Source: G963675935 sp963823895
Lineage (GTDB): Bacteria; Planctomycetota; Planctomycetia; Pirellulales; Thermoguttaceae
DNA: 64,000 nt
NCBI GenBank assembly: GCA_963823895.1
Contig: CAWGNG010000014.1
Location: 1 to 64,000 of the forward strand
Reading direction: 5' to 3'
The notes under the pieces are model-generated. The model did no database searches and was not told the DNA's origin. It saw only the letters and a list, made by a program, of their open reading frames with translations. Numbering within the stretch: the first letter of the stretch is position 1; the number at the start of each line of letters is the position of its first letter. A program made the translations under genes and the position numbers. Positions 63,461 to 64,000 of the stretch are shown here, piece after piece.

Positions 63461-64000
63461 TCAACGTGTCCGATCCAGTTCGTGCAGGGCGAAGGCGTAA
63501 GCGCCGACGGACACGGCCTCGCTCGTCCCCAAACGGGAGAGCCCAACGCCGATGCGCTTCAGCGGATCGTAGGTCAATTGGCGGGTGCTGCCGGGGACGG
63601 TGATGCGGCGGGCCTCGCCGCGGGCGAAGGCCGCGAATGCCGCTTCGTCCTCCAGGTTGAACGCTTTTAATTCCATGCGTGGAATCTGCCGGCCGTCGAG
63701 GGTTTCGATCGTGCCGTTCATTTCGGCGACCAACCGCGGCATGAACAGCGGGGCGGCGGCCGAGAGTCCCCCGCCGATCACAACCAGCCCGTCGACCAGA
63801 GTGATCGCGTTGGCCAGGGCGTCGCCGATCGCTTCGCCGAGCGTCTCAAACGCAAGGATCGCCGCTTGTCTGTCACCCGCGCCCGAGCCGGTGGCAAACT
63901 CGTAGATGTCCTTGGGCGTGGGCGTTTCGGCGTGCTTGACTTTCGAGTGTTCCGCGTAAACCCGCTGCACGGCGCGGATGCCAACGTCCTCTTCGACGAA
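63461..64000 (-). CDS. ROK-family sugar kinase or regulator, 5' end outside the window
   Basis: At least 179 residues are visible, with VDGLVVIGGGLSAAAPLFMPRL, a glycine-rich ROK signature near the phosphate-binding region, and AILAFETLGEAIGDALANA. The C-terminal part (VPGSTRQLTYDPLKRIGVGLSRLGTSEAVSVGAYAFAL) is typical of ROK glucokinases and transcription factors. The frame is still open at base 64000, so the ATP-binding start and any DNA-binding domain are missing. It likely phosphorylates a hexose. Confidence 0.78.
   Translation of the reverse strand, partial: FVEEDVGIRAVQRVYAEHSKVKHAETPTPKDIYEFATGSGAGDRQAAILAFETLGEAIGDALANAITLVDGLVVIGGGLSAAAPLFMPRLVAEMNGTIETLDGRQIPRMELKAFNLEDEAAFAAFARGEARRITVPGSTRQLTYDPLKRIGVGLSRLGTSEAVSVGAYAFALHELDRTR

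Overview
The window looks like a chromosomal segment of a GC-rich planctomycete, probably of the Pirellulales type. Supporting signs are a DUF1559 prepilin-like protein, two tandem TIGR03009-family proteins, a protein with the planctomycete-style N-terminal QYSLRSLM membrane segment, many secreted or lipoprotein hypotheticals, scattered glycoside hydrolases, and short palindromic repeats between and sometimes inside genes. This assignment rests on gene families only; there is no rRNA or other taxonomic marker in the window.

Bases 1 to about 8300 form a mobile or conflict island. It holds two overlapping tyrosine-recombinase genes plus the ATG of a third, a layout like recombinase-in-trio elements. 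It continues with a TM0106-type RecB/Cas4-like nuclease joined in the same reading frame to an IS66-type transposase domain but split by one TGA codon, then a large TOTE-type primase-helicase-nuclease protein whose N terminus seems to be missing. A 164-bp MITE-like element and a tRNA-Arg gene close the island. An HAD phosphatase and a decayed IS630-type element (9.8 to 11.1 kb) follow; the ends of that element match a 136-bp MITE at 32.3 kb.

Bases 12.3 to 22 kb carry a storage-polysaccharide cluster on the plus strand: glycogen synthase, two GH57 enzymes and a GalT-like nucleotidyltransferase, with a secreted GH127 enzyme inside it. Next come an interrupted DUF1559 gene, a Uma2 nuclease, an FRG-domain protein, enolase, a membrane protein with a large GT39-like transferase, infA overlapping lysA, a membrane TPR protein, serine acetyltransferase, an ABC-2 permease and a receiver-domain protein.

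Bases 39 to 64 kb hold an ankyrin lipoprotein, a Ski2-like helicase, a MazF-type toxin-antitoxin pair with a clear promoter, a broken secreted glycosidase-like gene flanked by an aminotransferase and a duplicated piece of that aminotransferase, the TIGR03009 pair, a tig-clpP-clpP cluster (tig carries a frameshift), tRNA-Gly, FHA and methyltransferase genes, a Gfo/Idh/MocA oxidoreductase, a GH92 mannosidase and the end of a ROK-family gene.

The most unusual signals are: the nuclease-transposase reading frame with a TGA at a site where cysteine seems plausible; the primase-helicase-nuclease next to it; long perfect palindromes inserted in frame into lysA, the helicase and the GT39 gene, with paired differences between two copies that keep the hairpin intact; and an IS630 element with a matching MITE, both of which supply the ends of neighbouring reading frames. 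Several genes, including tig, are broken by single frameshifts or stops, so assembly error has to be weighed against real decay.
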